Origin: UBA1140 sp964573285
Lineage (GTDB): Bacteria; Campylobacterota; Campylobacteria; Campylobacterales; Sulfurovaceae
Reading direction: 5' to 3'
Assembly (NCBI GenBank): GCA_964573285.1
Contig: CAZNJD010000005.1
Coordinates: 22,387-86,386, forward strand
Length of the DNA stretch: 64,000 bases
Part shown: positions 44,187-53,292 of the stretch, piece by piece
How the letters are laid out: every line of letters starts with the position of its first letter
How positions within the stretch are numbered: position 1 is the stretch's first letter
Notes under the pieces: model-generated
The model's input: only the letters and a program-made list of their open reading frames with translations
What the model was told of the DNA's origin: nothing
The model's database searches: none
Made by a program: the position numbers and the translations under genes

Positions 44187-45468
44187 TAAAATAATTTTAG
44201 CTATATTTTTATTATATAGCTATAGTAGTGCAAAGGTTTTAACTATTTCAGATGCTTACAATCTAGCACTACAAAATTCGAAAAGTATTAAATCATCAGA
44301 GTATCAAATCGAAGCAAATAAGCAACAATTAAATCAAGCAAAAGCAGAGTTTTATCCACAAATATATCTATCAGCTGATTATGGTAAAAAAGAGTATGAT
44401 GCTTCAGGAACAGGACGATTATCAAACTATACACTCTCTTTCAATGAGTCTATTTATGATGCTAGTAAGATAAATAGAATTGATGTTACTAAGTCTAAAA
44501 TTAAGTTAGATAACTTTAAAGTTGAGTTTCAAAAACAAGAGTTAGCTCAAACAATTTTCAAAATATATATGGATATATTAAAATCTAAAAATAAAATAGA
44601 GGTATATAATGCATATATCAATGCGAAAAAAAAGAGAGTAGAACTTCTAAATAAAAAATTGGAAATGTCTTTAGGAAATAAAACAGATTTATTACAAGGT
44701 AAAGTTGATTATCACTTTTCACAAATGGATTTAAGACGAGAAAAAAAGTTAATTCGTGTTAATAAATTAAAATTAAAACATTTAACAGGTATTAAATCAA
44801 TTGAACTACCTACAATAGATTTTGATAGAGTAACAGATGAAGTAGTGGCAAAAATGAGAGATGCGATAGAAAGTAGTAACAATCAGTTTGACTCAAATCT
44901 AAGGCTAGAGCAGTCCAAGATGAACCTTGATTTATCGGCAAAAGAGATAAAACAAGCTAAATCTGCTCATCTGCCAACAATTAGTGTCAATGCACAATAT
45001 TCAAAAATAAATGCAGAAGCCAAAGTATCGAGTTTGGAAAATACTAAATCAATTATGTTACAAATTCAAGTTCCAATATATCAAGGTGGAGCAGTAGAGT
45101 CAAGAGTTACAGCATCCAAATTATCATACAATTCAGCTCAAGAGGATTTACTACAAGTCCAAGATGAAATAAAAGAAGAGTATGAAGAAAATTTAGCTAC
45201 ATTTGATGCATCATCCAAATCTCTACCATTATATACAGAATCACTAAATTCAGCTAGAGCATATTTAAACTCAATTCAACAAAGTGTGAATGCGGGATTA
45301 AAGAGTAGTTTAGATTTAAATGATGCAAAAAGTAAACTCTATGAAGTAAAGTATAGATTTGTATCAAATATCTATGATATGATAAATGCATATATTGATT
45401 TATTGGTTGTTACTAATCAATTTGATAGTTTAGGACTAATTGATGAGATTATAGTTCCAAGAAATTAA
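44176..45468 (+). CDS. TolC-like outer-membrane efflux protein (SapF/PrtF-like)
   Basis: Outer-membrane channel of 430 residues with a signal peptide (1-18) and two OEP repeats of long helices (about 25-215 and 230-425); the opening LTISDAYNLALQNSKSIKSS is typical of TolC proteins. It overlaps the adaptor gene by 11 bp and ends the sapCDEF-like operon 11 bp before a convergent operon. No secreted substrate (for example an RTX or S-layer protein) lies next to it, so the cargo must be elsewhere. Confidence 0.92.
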   Translation: MKNSKIILAIFLLYSYSSAKVLTISDAYNLALQNSKSIKSSEYQIEANKQQLNQAKAEFYPQIYLSADYGKKEYDASGTGRLSNYTLSFNESIYDASKINRIDVTKSKIKLDNFKVEFQKQELAQTIFKIYMDILKSKNKIEVYNAYINAKKKRVELLNKKLEMSLGNKTDLLQGKVDYHFSQMDLRREKKLIRVNKLKLKHLTGIKSIELPTIDFDRVTDEVVAKMRDAIESSNNQFDSNLRLEQSKMNLDLSAKEIKQAKSAHLPTISVNAQYSKINAEAKVSSLENTKSIMLQIQVPIYQGGAVESRVTASKLSYNSAQEDLLQVQDEIKEEYEENLATFDASSKSLPLYTESLNSARAYLNSIQQSVNAGLKSSLDLNDAKSKLYEVKYRFVSNIYDMINAYIDLLVVTNQFDSLGLIDEIIVPRN

Positions 45469-45479
45469 ATAAAAAAATC

Positions 45480-46793
45480 TTATATCATCTTCTGCCCTAA
45501 CCATTGAGGATGAAGATATTTACTATACTCATAAAGAATAGTAGTAAACTTACTCTCAAACTTCCACTCATAAAAGGCATATTTATCATCTTCTCGTTTA
45601 AACCTTTTATTTATGGAGTAGAAATATCCTCCATATTTGAGTGTTCTATCTATATGTTTAATATAATATTTAGCATACACTTTAGACATTTCAGACATTG
45701 AATATGTATCAATAACTAAATCAACAGTAGAGTTTGGAATATATGAACTAACCCATGGTGGAATAAGTATAAAATCATACTCTTCTATAATCTTATCAAA
45801 TTCATCCAATCTGTCTATAATATCGCTTAAATATGCTACCTTTTTATTTGGGAAATTATAAGCTATAAAATATGCACAGTAGGTTAGGGTTTCAGGTAAA
45901 TCTAGTAATATATGAGAACTATTTGGAATATATGATTTAAGTATCCTTGCTAATCCTCCATATCCTGCTCCTATCTCCCAAATTACTGGTCGTTTTGGTA
46001 GTATAGTATTCTTTAATAAATTATCAACCATAATCGAATGAAATAGAACTCTAAGACTAAGCCTAATCCCTCTATAGTGAACACAAAGATTATTTCCTGC
46101 ATAGCTCTCTGATAGACTAAACAGTATCTCTTTTTGTACTATTTTGGCATGTCTATGATACTCTAATACTAAATCTATCGCTTTTAAATAAGAGATATAG
46201 TAACCAAAATCTCTATTAACTACCAAAAACTGGTCTCTAACAATATTAGCAGGTAACTCTTTTACTCCTCTAAAATTAACTAGGTATTCTTGGTTTATAT
46301 TCTCCTCTTTGTCAAATAGTTCTCTTTTGAATGTTTGAGTCATCTCTTCCCACCATGAGGCTCTATCAAATCTATCTGGGTCATTATCATTGGCTAAAAA
46401 GTATGATTTTTCTATGATTTTAAAGATGTTACTATCTACTGTTCTGTTTTTTTCTAGTTCTACTAGTGGTGGTTTAGGGTATGGTACATTATCATTACCT
46501 ATTGCATAAATAGAGTACATATCTATCTTATCAAAACCATCTAATAGTATCTGTTTTTTAAATATAACTCCATTTGACAATAGAGATATAAACTCTCTAA
46601 AAGCAAAACCAACCCGTCCTATAAAAGTATAAAATTTAATAGGTTCTAATGGACATAATGGAGCTACATCATTACTAAGTAAAAATTGTGATTGAGGTTG
46701 ATAGACTATTTTTTGGTATAGATTTTTGAGCTCTTTTTTTAGAAATAGTGGGCGTTTGATTAGCCATTTAATGGTATATATAATATTTTTCAT
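45480..46793 (-). CDS. Putative sugar O-methyltransferase
   Basis: A 437-residue cytoplasmic protein of the putative sugar O-methyltransferase family. The SAM-binding motif I is WEIGAGYGGLARIL (about 275), followed by LLDLPETL, the post-I acidic region, and DTYSMSEMS near residue 360. The N-terminal 200 residues contain no motif I know. Last gene of the polysaccharide operon; overlaps the methyltransferase gene upstream by ATGA. It would cap or decorate the surface glycan with methyl groups. Confidence 0.8.
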   Translation of the reverse strand: MKNIIYTIKWLIKRPLFLKKELKNLYQKIVYQPQSQFLLSNDVAPLCPLEPIKFYTFIGRVGFAFREFISLLSNGVIFKKQILLDGFDKIDMYSIYAIGNDNVPYPKPPLVELEKNRTVDSNIFKIIEKSYFLANDNDPDRFDRASWWEEMTQTFKRELFDKEENINQEYLVNFRGVKELPANIVRDQFLVVNRDFGYYISYLKAIDLVLEYHRHAKIVQKEILFSLSESYAGNNLCVHYRGIRLSLRVLFHSIMVDNLLKNTILPKRPVIWEIGAGYGGLARILKSYIPNSSHILLDLPETLTYCAYFIAYNFPNKKVAYLSDIIDRLDEFDKIIEEYDFILIPPWVSSYIPNSTVDLVIDTYSMSEMSKVYAKYYIKHIDRTLKYGGYFYSINKRFKREDDKYAFYEWKFESKFTTILYEYSKYLHPQWLGQKMI

Positions 46794-47503
46794 TTAATTG
46801 CTAAAATACCCTCAAAAGGACCAAATTTTGCAACACTCATAATATCCACAAACCCTGCTCTTTTTAGCATATCTATATTTCCTTGTGTAGAAAATGGTTC
46901 TAATACTCCTTTGAGGCTTCTTGATTTTTGTATAATCTCTTCAGGACTATAACCCTGTTCTAGTTTATACTCATTATAAACACCTGTCATAATATCTTGA
47001 AATCTAGCATCAGGGGCTCTAACTTTTTCAAAATATAAGAATGCACCACCCCAATTTAAGCTTTGATATATTTTATCAATTAATAGTTGTCTATGACTTG
47101 GACGAATAAACTGTACGACATAGTATGAAGTAACAAAATCAGATGACTTGAAATCATACTCTAATACATCTGCATATATAAAATCCAAACTATCCATCTT
47201 ATATCTATCTTTTGCACTACAAACCATATCCTCTTCTATATCTAATCCAATGAACTTTGCATCTCTATCAATAAATCTCTGTGCAAGTTTATATGAGAGT
47301 ATTCCTGTTGAAGTACCTATCTCATAACATATAGAATCATCTTTTACAAAATAATCACTAATTTTTAAGATAATATCATGTCCCTCATTATATAAAGGAA
47401 CTGATTTTTGAACATGTTCTTCAAAATCTTTTACCATTTCACCTGAAAATTTCCAACCTGCATTTTGTGTACTTATATTATCACCAACTGAATTTTTACT
47501 CAT
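46790..47503 (-). CDS. Class I SAM methyltransferase (CmoA-like fold)
   Basis: A 237-residue SAM-dependent methyltransferase. FEEHVQKSVPLYNEGHDIIL near the start and YEIGTSTGILSYKLAQR (motif I) resemble CmoA, the carboxy-SAM synthase, more than other families. In a polysaccharide operon it is more likely a glycan-modifying or carboxy-SAM-related enzyme than the tRNA gene; the residues that would make it a true CmoA cannot be judged from memory. Overlaps both neighbours by ATGA. Confidence 0.75.
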   Translation of the reverse strand: MSKNSVGDNISTQNAGWKFSGEMVKDFEEHVQKSVPLYNEGHDIILKISDYFVKDDSICYEIGTSTGILSYKLAQRFIDRDAKFIGLDIEEDMVCSAKDRYKMDSLDFIYADVLEYDFKSSDFVTSYYVVQFIRPSHRQLLIDKIYQSLNWGGAFLYFEKVRAPDARFQDIMTGVYNEYKLEQGYSPEEIIQKSRSLKGVLEPFSTQGNIDMLKRAGFVDIMSVAKFGPFEGILAIK

Positions 47504-48687
47504 AATAGTCCTTTATAGTTATTTTCTTTTTTTAATAAAAAAATCAATATTAATAATAGATATATTAGTTGAAAAACTATAAATAGCTTTCCCATACCAA
47601 CACTATTTGATTTACATGTTTGAGATATGTTTACATCAACCCTAGATATATTTGTATCAACCCTAGATAACATTTTAACATCATCTATTAATCCACTATT
47701 ATGAACCTCAAATGAGTTAACTGCTATCAAACTATTATTAGGCTCAAAATCTTTTATATCTTCGTCTAAATCTCTAGTAATCCCCTGCCATAATCCAAGC
47801 TCATTTATAGGGTTATCTCCTGACCATACTGAACCTATTGCTCTATCATCACCCAAAGCATGATGTATTGTTTTTCCATTTTCGATTAGACCTAAATTAT
47901 TCTCTCCTAAAGTATATACTAAATCTCTATTTCCATCTATAGTAGTTACATTTACTCTAAACTCAAAAGCATCTATATCTCTAATTGTTCCTCTCTCATC
48001 TAATATTTCAGGCTCTCCTCCAAAACCCTTAAATCTCCACTGTAAGATTTTAAAACTCCTATTATTGATATCTAGTTTATACTCATCTTCAACTTTTATC
48101 TCTCTATCTTGATAAATTATCTCTTGTGGAGTATAAAGGAGAATATCATCTAATCTTCCTCCATCTCCTCCATTATAGATAAATCCATTAACAGATATTA
48201 ATTTATTTTTCGGTTCTGCATCTTCTATATCTCTTTGTAAATCTCTTGTTACCATTCTCCATCTACCATCTATTGTAGCTTCTCCTAAGCCATGATGAAT
48301 TCCATTTGATAAACCATGCCTTAGACCTCTACTTGGCGTACTCACATAAAAAATATATCTAAGCCCTTCTGTAGTTTGTACTACAACATATATAGTATAT
48401 GCTACATCTGTTTTCATTTTCCAAGAAATAGTTTTATCTTTAGTAATATTTAAAGCTCTATCTCCACCTGTTGCACCAATCTTATATGAGCCTCCACCAT
48501 CTAACTCTATAACTCTACTATTAATCTGGGTATCATATATATTAGAAATATCATCTCTACCTCCTTGGACTATTCTCCAAGAATTAGTAGTTCCATCTTC
48601 AGCATCTTCTATAACTGTTTTGGCTTCTAGTATAGAACAAAATATTAATAGTAGTAGCAGTAATAGTTTAGAATGTCGAAATATCAT
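47500..48687 (-). CDS. Secreted two-repeat beta-sandwich protein with a C-terminal anchor
   Basis: A 395-residue exported protein. Signal peptide 1-22, two repeats of the unit also found four times in the upstream gene (about 24-186 and 190-345; landmarks EDAEDG, VTRDL, EPNN, VNSFEV, IDDV), then a linker with Cys358, a G-M-G motif, a hydrophobic helix (about 368-385) and a Lys-Lys basic tail. This ending looks like a sorting tail of the PEP-CTERM/GlyGly-CTERM kind, or is simply a membrane anchor. The unit is probably a carbohydrate-binding jelly roll; that is inference from context and strand pattern. Confidence 0.65.
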   Translation of the reverse strand: MIFRHSKLLLLLLLIFCSILEAKTVIEDAEDGTTNSWRIVQGGRDDISNIYDTQINSRVIELDGGGSYKIGATGGDRALNITKDKTISWKMKTDVAYTIYVVVQTTEGLRYIFYVSTPSRGLRHGLSNGIHHGLGEATIDGRWRMVTRDLQRDIEDAEPKNKLISVNGFIYNGGDGGRLDDILLYTPQEIIYQDREIKVEDEYKLDINNRSFKILQWRFKGFGGEPEILDERGTIRDIDAFEFRVNVTTIDGNRDLVYTLGENNLGLIENGKTIHHALGDDRAIGSVWSGDNPINELGLWQGITRDLDEDIKDFEPNNSLIAVNSFEVHNSGLIDDVKMLSRVDTNISRVDVNISQTCKSNSVGMGKLFIVFQLIYLLLILIFLLKKENNYKGLL

Positions 48688-50797
48688 CTATTCGTCCTGT
48701 TCCACGAATTATAAAACTATTTATTGATATAAGCTTATTTCCTGCTTCTGCATTAGATATATCTTGGGCTAAATCTCGTTTGATTGTGTGCCATGTACCA
48801 TTAGCTGTATTAGCTCCTGCACCCAAACGAATATAACTACCCTTTAATCCTCTATCATCATCTCTTGGTGTATATACTAAATATCTTCTTCCATTTGAAG
48901 TCTCTGTTTCTATATATATAGTAAAAGGCTCTGCATAGTTCATACTCCACTCTATATTATGATGAGTTGTATCATTCCAATTACTATTTTGAGCATCTCT
49001 TAATCTATATCCATCTCCCAAACCAATCCCTTGTAGCTGGATAACTCTACCTCCTCTACTATCATCTATTACATTAGTGATATTTGCTTCTCCTGAGGCA
49101 TTTGCATAAATTGACCAACCATTAGTATTATTATCTTCGGCATCTTCATAAACTACTTTATTATAAGTTAACATGGTTTTTATATCATCTATTTTACCTG
49201 TTCCACGAATTAAAAAAGCATTAATCCCAACTATATTATTATCTGGTTCAAACTCTCGTAAATCATCTTGAAGATTACGACTGATAGTATGCCATGTTCC
49301 ATCAGCTATATCTGTACCTAATCCAAAGCTAATATAGTTACCTGATTTACCTCTATCCTCATCTCTTCTCTCATAGTTCATATATCTAACACCATTTGTT
49401 GTTTCAACAGCAATATATATTGCAAAATTTTCACTATAATTCATACTCCAACTAATAGCCTTATGGTCTCTATTATTCCATTTGCCATCACCTGTTCTTC
49501 GACCTATCTCATAACCATTTGCTATCCCATCACCATGGAACTCTATTACCCTACCTTTGATATTATCAACTATATTTGTTATTGTTGCTCCTGTAGGGTC
49601 ATTATCATAAATATGCCAATCATCTATCGTTCCATCTTCTGCATCTTCATATACTATATCATCCTGTGGATTTAGTATGATTGGTCGAGACAACATCTTG
49701 ACATCATCAATCAGACCACTCCCCCTAACTTCAAAAGAGTTTACAGAAATTAGTTTATTATTAGGTTCAAAATCGCTTAAATCTTGTTTTAAATCTCTAG
49801 TAACACTCTGCCAAAAATCATTAACTGCACCAAAATCTCGTCTCTGTTCCCAACCATTTTGACCCATAAGTGAGCGTCCCCCCATCTCATGCCATATTGT
49901 TGTACCATTATTAATGATACCTCCACTTGGATAATAATTATTGCTATTTGTATATAGTAGCTCTCTCTCTCCTAGAGTAGTTTGAACATGAATAGATACT
50001 GAATAAGTTTCATAAAATCTACTTTTCCATTGGATAATACTCTCTTGTGTGTTATTCCAATTGGGTGGATTTAATCTATAAGCATTATTGAGAGCATCTC
50101 CTTGTAACTGAATAACACTACCATGGACATGATTACCTTGTGGGTCAAGAACTGTTGTAATAGTAGCACCTGTTGGGTCATTGTCAGATACTACCCAATC
50201 ACTTATATTACTTCCGTCTGAATATACCTTTTCAGTTGGATTATATAATAAAATATTATCTATAGATACATCAGCCCCAGCATAAATAAATCCATTAACA
50301 GCCAAAAGCTCATTATCAGGTTCTGAATCTTTTAAATCTGCTTCTAAATCTCTTGTATAAGTACGCCATACATTCTTATACTCACTATGATTATAACCCC
50401 CTAAACCGTGTAGAATTCCACCCTCTACACCATGTCTTAGAATTCTTTTTGGTAAATCATTATAGAAAAGGTATCTTGTCCCATTAGTAGTACTAACTAC
50501 TACATATACTGTATATCTACTTCCCATAACCATTTTCCAAGATATACTCTTTTCTGTACTATTATTCCAAGCCAAATCACCTGATATTGCTCCCAATATC
50601 CAAGGACCTCCACTACCTTGTAATCTAATTACCCTGCTATCTTGTGAAGGACTATAAATATTGGTTGCAGGTTGTCCATTTCCTTGTATTCTCCAACCAT
50701 CAGCTAAACCATCTTCTCCGTTTTCATAAACTGTTGTAGCATTTGAGATTGTAATCAATACTAATATTATAAATATTAAGATACCTGTTCTTTTCAT
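48668..50797 (-). CDS. Secreted four-repeat beta-sandwich protein
   Basis: A 709-residue exported protein with a signal peptide (1-20) and four tandem units of about 160-180 residues (about 23-185, 191-371, 382-543, 549-709). Each has a Y-E-D/N-A/G-E-D opening, a W-x-I segment, GATITxVxD, a WxMxY-type strand, a T-T-x-G-x-R-Y-L-x-Y strand, and closes with T-x-x-R-D-L ... EPDN ... VNxFxxRGxGxIDDI. Units 3 and 4 are most alike. No catalytic motif is visible. Similar repeats occur in surface polysaccharide-lyase-like proteins, so glycan binding is a guess. It has no anchor; its stop overlaps the smaller paralogue by 20 bp. Confidence 0.7.
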   Translation of the reverse strand: MKRTGILIFIILVLITISNATTVYENGEDGLADGWRIQGNGQPATNIYSPSQDSRVIRLQGSGGPWILGAISGDLAWNNSTEKSISWKMVMGSRYTVYVVVSTTNGTRYLFYNDLPKRILRHGVEGGILHGLGGYNHSEYKNVWRTYTRDLEADLKDSEPDNELLAVNGFIYAGADVSIDNILLYNPTEKVYSDGSNISDWVVSDNDPTGATITTVLDPQGNHVHGSVIQLQGDALNNAYRLNPPNWNNTQESIIQWKSRFYETYSVSIHVQTTLGERELLYTNSNNYYPSGGIINNGTTIWHEMGGRSLMGQNGWEQRRDFGAVNDFWQSVTRDLKQDLSDFEPNNKLISVNSFEVRGSGLIDDVKMLSRPIILNPQDDIVYEDAEDGTIDDWHIYDNDPTGATITNIVDNIKGRVIEFHGDGIANGYEIGRRTGDGKWNNRDHKAISWSMNYSENFAIYIAVETTNGVRYMNYERRDEDRGKSGNYISFGLGTDIADGTWHTISRNLQDDLREFEPDNNIVGINAFLIRGTGKIDDIKTMLTYNKVVYEDAEDNNTNGWSIYANASGEANITNVIDDSRGGRVIQLQGIGLGDGYRLRDAQNSNWNDTTHHNIEWSMNYAEPFTIYIETETSNGRRYLVYTPRDDDRGLKGSYIRLGAGANTANGTWHTIKRDLAQDISNAEAGNKLISINSFIIRGTGRIDDISTF

Positions 50798-50840
50798 TTC
50801 GTTTCCTTTCTTTTTTATTTTAATAATTAATTTTTATATT

Positions 50841-50846
50841 ATTATA
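50841..50846 (-). promoter_or_regulatory. Probable -10 box of the repeat-protein genes
   Basis: TATAAT on the minus strand 44-49 bases before the four-repeat gene, inside a 172-bp gap that is the only long break in the polysaccharide operon. The repeat proteins and methyltransferases may therefore be transcribed separately from wzx-capA-wzy. Confidence 0.45.
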
Positions 50847-50969
50847 AGTTTATAGATATATATATCAGCTTAAAATGTCTCAATATCATAACATCTTCCT
50901 AAACCTCAAATAACTACAGAGTTTATATTATATATTCTTTTATATTAAAAAAAGTTAAAAACTATTGTT

Positions 50970-52304
50970 TTATTTCTCTTCTCGCTTATATCCTATAATA
51001 ATAAGAAGAAACAGAACAACCATAACAGTATCATAAAATGTAAATTTGGGAATACCTGTTCTAACCCATGTAAAAACTTTGGTCATAATAAAAGCATACA
51101 GAATAATAAATTTAGGATTATTTGAAGTGATATTTATAAAGAAATACTCTATTTTTTGGACTAAAAAGCCAGAAAATAGACCTGTAATCATTACACCTAT
51201 AACTCCTAAATTATAATATCCAAATGCTACTACTCCAGGAGGGGCTATTGCCTCTCTAGCATTATAAAAAAAGTAAGTATTTGTAAACATAGTATTATTA
51301 TTCATATTGGTTAACCAAGATATAGGGATAAATTTACCTCGTAATCCAGAGATAATCCCCTCAAAATAGACAAAATCATAATCTTTATTAAGTGCAAACT
51401 CCAAAGATGTTTGGTCAAAATTAAAAAAGGATAGCATATTTAAAAGAGATTGAACAATATTCATAGGGTTACTAATAATAAATTTCCCAGTATCAAGATA
51501 AGATTCTAATGCAGGAATGAAGAATATAGCAAATAAGAATAACATTATAAAATGAAATAGATAACTTTTTTTGTTTTGAAGAGATAGATAAAATAGATAA
51601 AGCAGTATCAACTCAATAATTGACTGTTTGCCCTTAAATAGTGCCAAACGAGAAAATAGTGCAACACCAAGTGCTACCCATAACATCATATTGACCCAAA
51701 AACCTTTATGATTTTCTAAAAGAAAAAAAATAATAATTGCCAAAATAGAAAAAGGTATAAAACGATATACAAATATATATGTTTTGCTAATCCAAAACTC
51801 ATCTCCATGTCCTGAACGAACAGCATCTCCTGCCATAATAGCCCTCTCCATCCCCCCAAACTGTGAAGCATAAATAAATAGTGATGCCAAAGATAAAAAT
51901 GCTAAAAATAGTCCCATAATATATAATAGATTTATCTCTCTTGAAAATATATAAATAGTTCTCTCTTTGAGTATATAGGCAGAGGAGTCTATATGTTTGA
52001 CAGAATAAACACCTATAAAAAAGAAACTTAAAAATATAGAGATAATAGCAAAAGATTTATAACTATAAAACCTATCCAAATAGTTTTCTACATGAAGGTC
52101 TAACATCTTATAATCAAGAAAAAATACTGTATCATTTAATATCATACTCAAAGGTACAACAAGATATTGAATACTCCAAAATAAGAGAAATACAGCTACC
52201 ATATTCCATCCATCTTGAACACTATGTAATATCATTCTAATAATATATATAAACAGACCAAGATATAATATAAAAATTATTAGTGTATCTATCTGCTCAC
52301 TCAT
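50970..52304 (-). CDS. Wzy-like oligosaccharide repeat-unit polymerase
   Basis: A 444-residue polytopic membrane protein with about 11-12 hydrophobic segments and a longer periplasmic loop near residues 300-350. Position between a Wzx flippase and surface-associated genes, and the segment pattern, are those of O-antigen/exopolysaccharide polymerases of the OAG-like (WzyE/EpsK) kind; an arginine-containing loop (GLRGKFIPISWL) fits. Sequence conservation in this family is very low, so the call rests mostly on topology and context. Confidence 0.7.
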   Translation of the reverse strand: MSEQIDTLIIFILYLGLFIYIIRMILHSVQDGWNMVAVFLLFWSIQYLVVPLSMILNDTVFFLDYKMLDLHVENYLDRFYSYKSFAIISIFLSFFFIGVYSVKHIDSSAYILKERTIYIFSREINLLYIMGLFLAFLSLASLFIYASQFGGMERAIMAGDAVRSGHGDEFWISKTYIFVYRFIPFSILAIIIFFLLENHKGFWVNMMLWVALGVALFSRLALFKGKQSIIELILLYLFYLSLQNKKSYLFHFIMLFLFAIFFIPALESYLDTGKFIISNPMNIVQSLLNMLSFFNFDQTSLEFALNKDYDFVYFEGIISGLRGKFIPISWLTNMNNNTMFTNTYFFYNAREAIAPPGVVAFGYYNLGVIGVMITGLFSGFLVQKIEYFFINITSNNPKFIILYAFIMTKVFTWVRTGIPKFTFYDTVMVVLFLLIIIGYKREEK

Positions 52305-52317
52305 ACAAACTCCATAA

Positions 52318-53292
52318 TTATCTAAATAACTGTTTAAAATGACCTATATTGGGTAATTTTGGTTTACGAATAAATCTTTTTAACATTAGATACTTATTAT
52401 AATATTTTAATCTTCTTTTAAAGTTAATATCTGATTTAGGAAGCCATTTTGGTAAACAAAAATTACTTTTTTTGACAATATTATTTTCTAAAACAACATA
52501 AAAAAAATCTATATTCAAATGACTATCAAGTGTTACAACCATAGACCTTCGATGCTCAATCTCTTGTTTTTTAATCCTTCGTGCAGTAAACTCTTTTCCA
52601 TTATATTGTGTAGGTATATCCAAATCAGGAAATATAAAATTACCTAATCCATAAAAGATATGTTTTCCTTTATATATCTCATAACTCTGTATGACATGTG
52701 CATGATGCCCTATAATCAAATCTGCACCACTATCTATTAGTTTATGGGCTATCTCCCTATCACTAAATCGAGGAAAAGGTATCTCTTGAATTCCCCAATG
52801 AGGTTGGACTATAATAAAATCAACCTCATCTCGAATAGAGTTTATATCTGCAATAATTCTATTTAATTCTAAAATAGCACTACCACTTTGTTTACTATCA
52901 CCAAACAGAGGATTAGTAGTAGCACAAGAGTATCCAAATAGTGCTATTTTTTTACCTACAAACTCTATTATAGCTGGGTTATTAAAATTTTCAGTTGATA
53001 ATCCTGCTCCAAAATAGGGAATATTTAGACTATCCAAAATCTCTTTGGTTTTACCAAAAGCCTCTTCTCCAAAATCCATTACATGATTATTAGCAAGTGT
53101 CACAGCTAATGGTCTTTTATGAAAAGTCTCTTCTATATATGATTTTTCTTGGCATATATTTACCTTATTTTTTGCTATCGCTCCTTTACATGATAGAGGT
53201 GTCTCTAAATTAAATATAAATTCATCTATATCAAACTCTATATTATATGGTTTATCTAAAACAGTATCACCTAAAAATGTTATTTTTTTCAT
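52318..53292 (-). CDS. CapA-family metallophosphatase-like protein
   Basis: A 324-residue protein of the PGA_cap/CapA family (metallophosphoesterase fold). Motifs in order: FLGDTVLD near the start, NLETPL, LANNHVMDFG, QPHWGIQE, GADLIIGHHAHV and GLGNFIF. No signal peptide or transmembrane helix is visible, unlike Bacillus CapA. The family takes part in poly-gamma-glutamate or capsule assembly; here it may act on a glycan-carrier or amino-acid modification in the surface polysaccharide. It overlaps the wzx gene by ATGA. Confidence 0.85.
   Translation of the reverse strand: MKKITFLGDTVLDKPYNIEFDIDEFIFNLETPLSCKGAIAKNKVNICQEKSYIEETFHKRPLAVTLANNHVMDFGEEAFGKTKEILDSLNIPYFGAGLSTENFNNPAIIEFVGKKIALFGYSCATTNPLFGDSKQSGSAILELNRIIADINSIRDEVDFIIVQPHWGIQEIPFPRFSDREIAHKLIDSGADLIIGHHAHVIQSYEIYKGKHIFYGLGNFIFPDLDIPTQYNGKEFTARRIKKQEIEHRRSMVVTLDSHLNIDFFYVVLENNIVKKSNFCLPKWLPKSDINFKRRLKYYNKYLMLKRFIRKPKLPNIGHFKQLFR

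Noticed and set aside
47500..50797. The two repeat-protein genes as one gene broken by a frameshift
   Set aside because: The second gene has its own ATG and a clear signal peptide, and the first ends after a complete fourth unit, so they are two genes that overlap by 20 bp.
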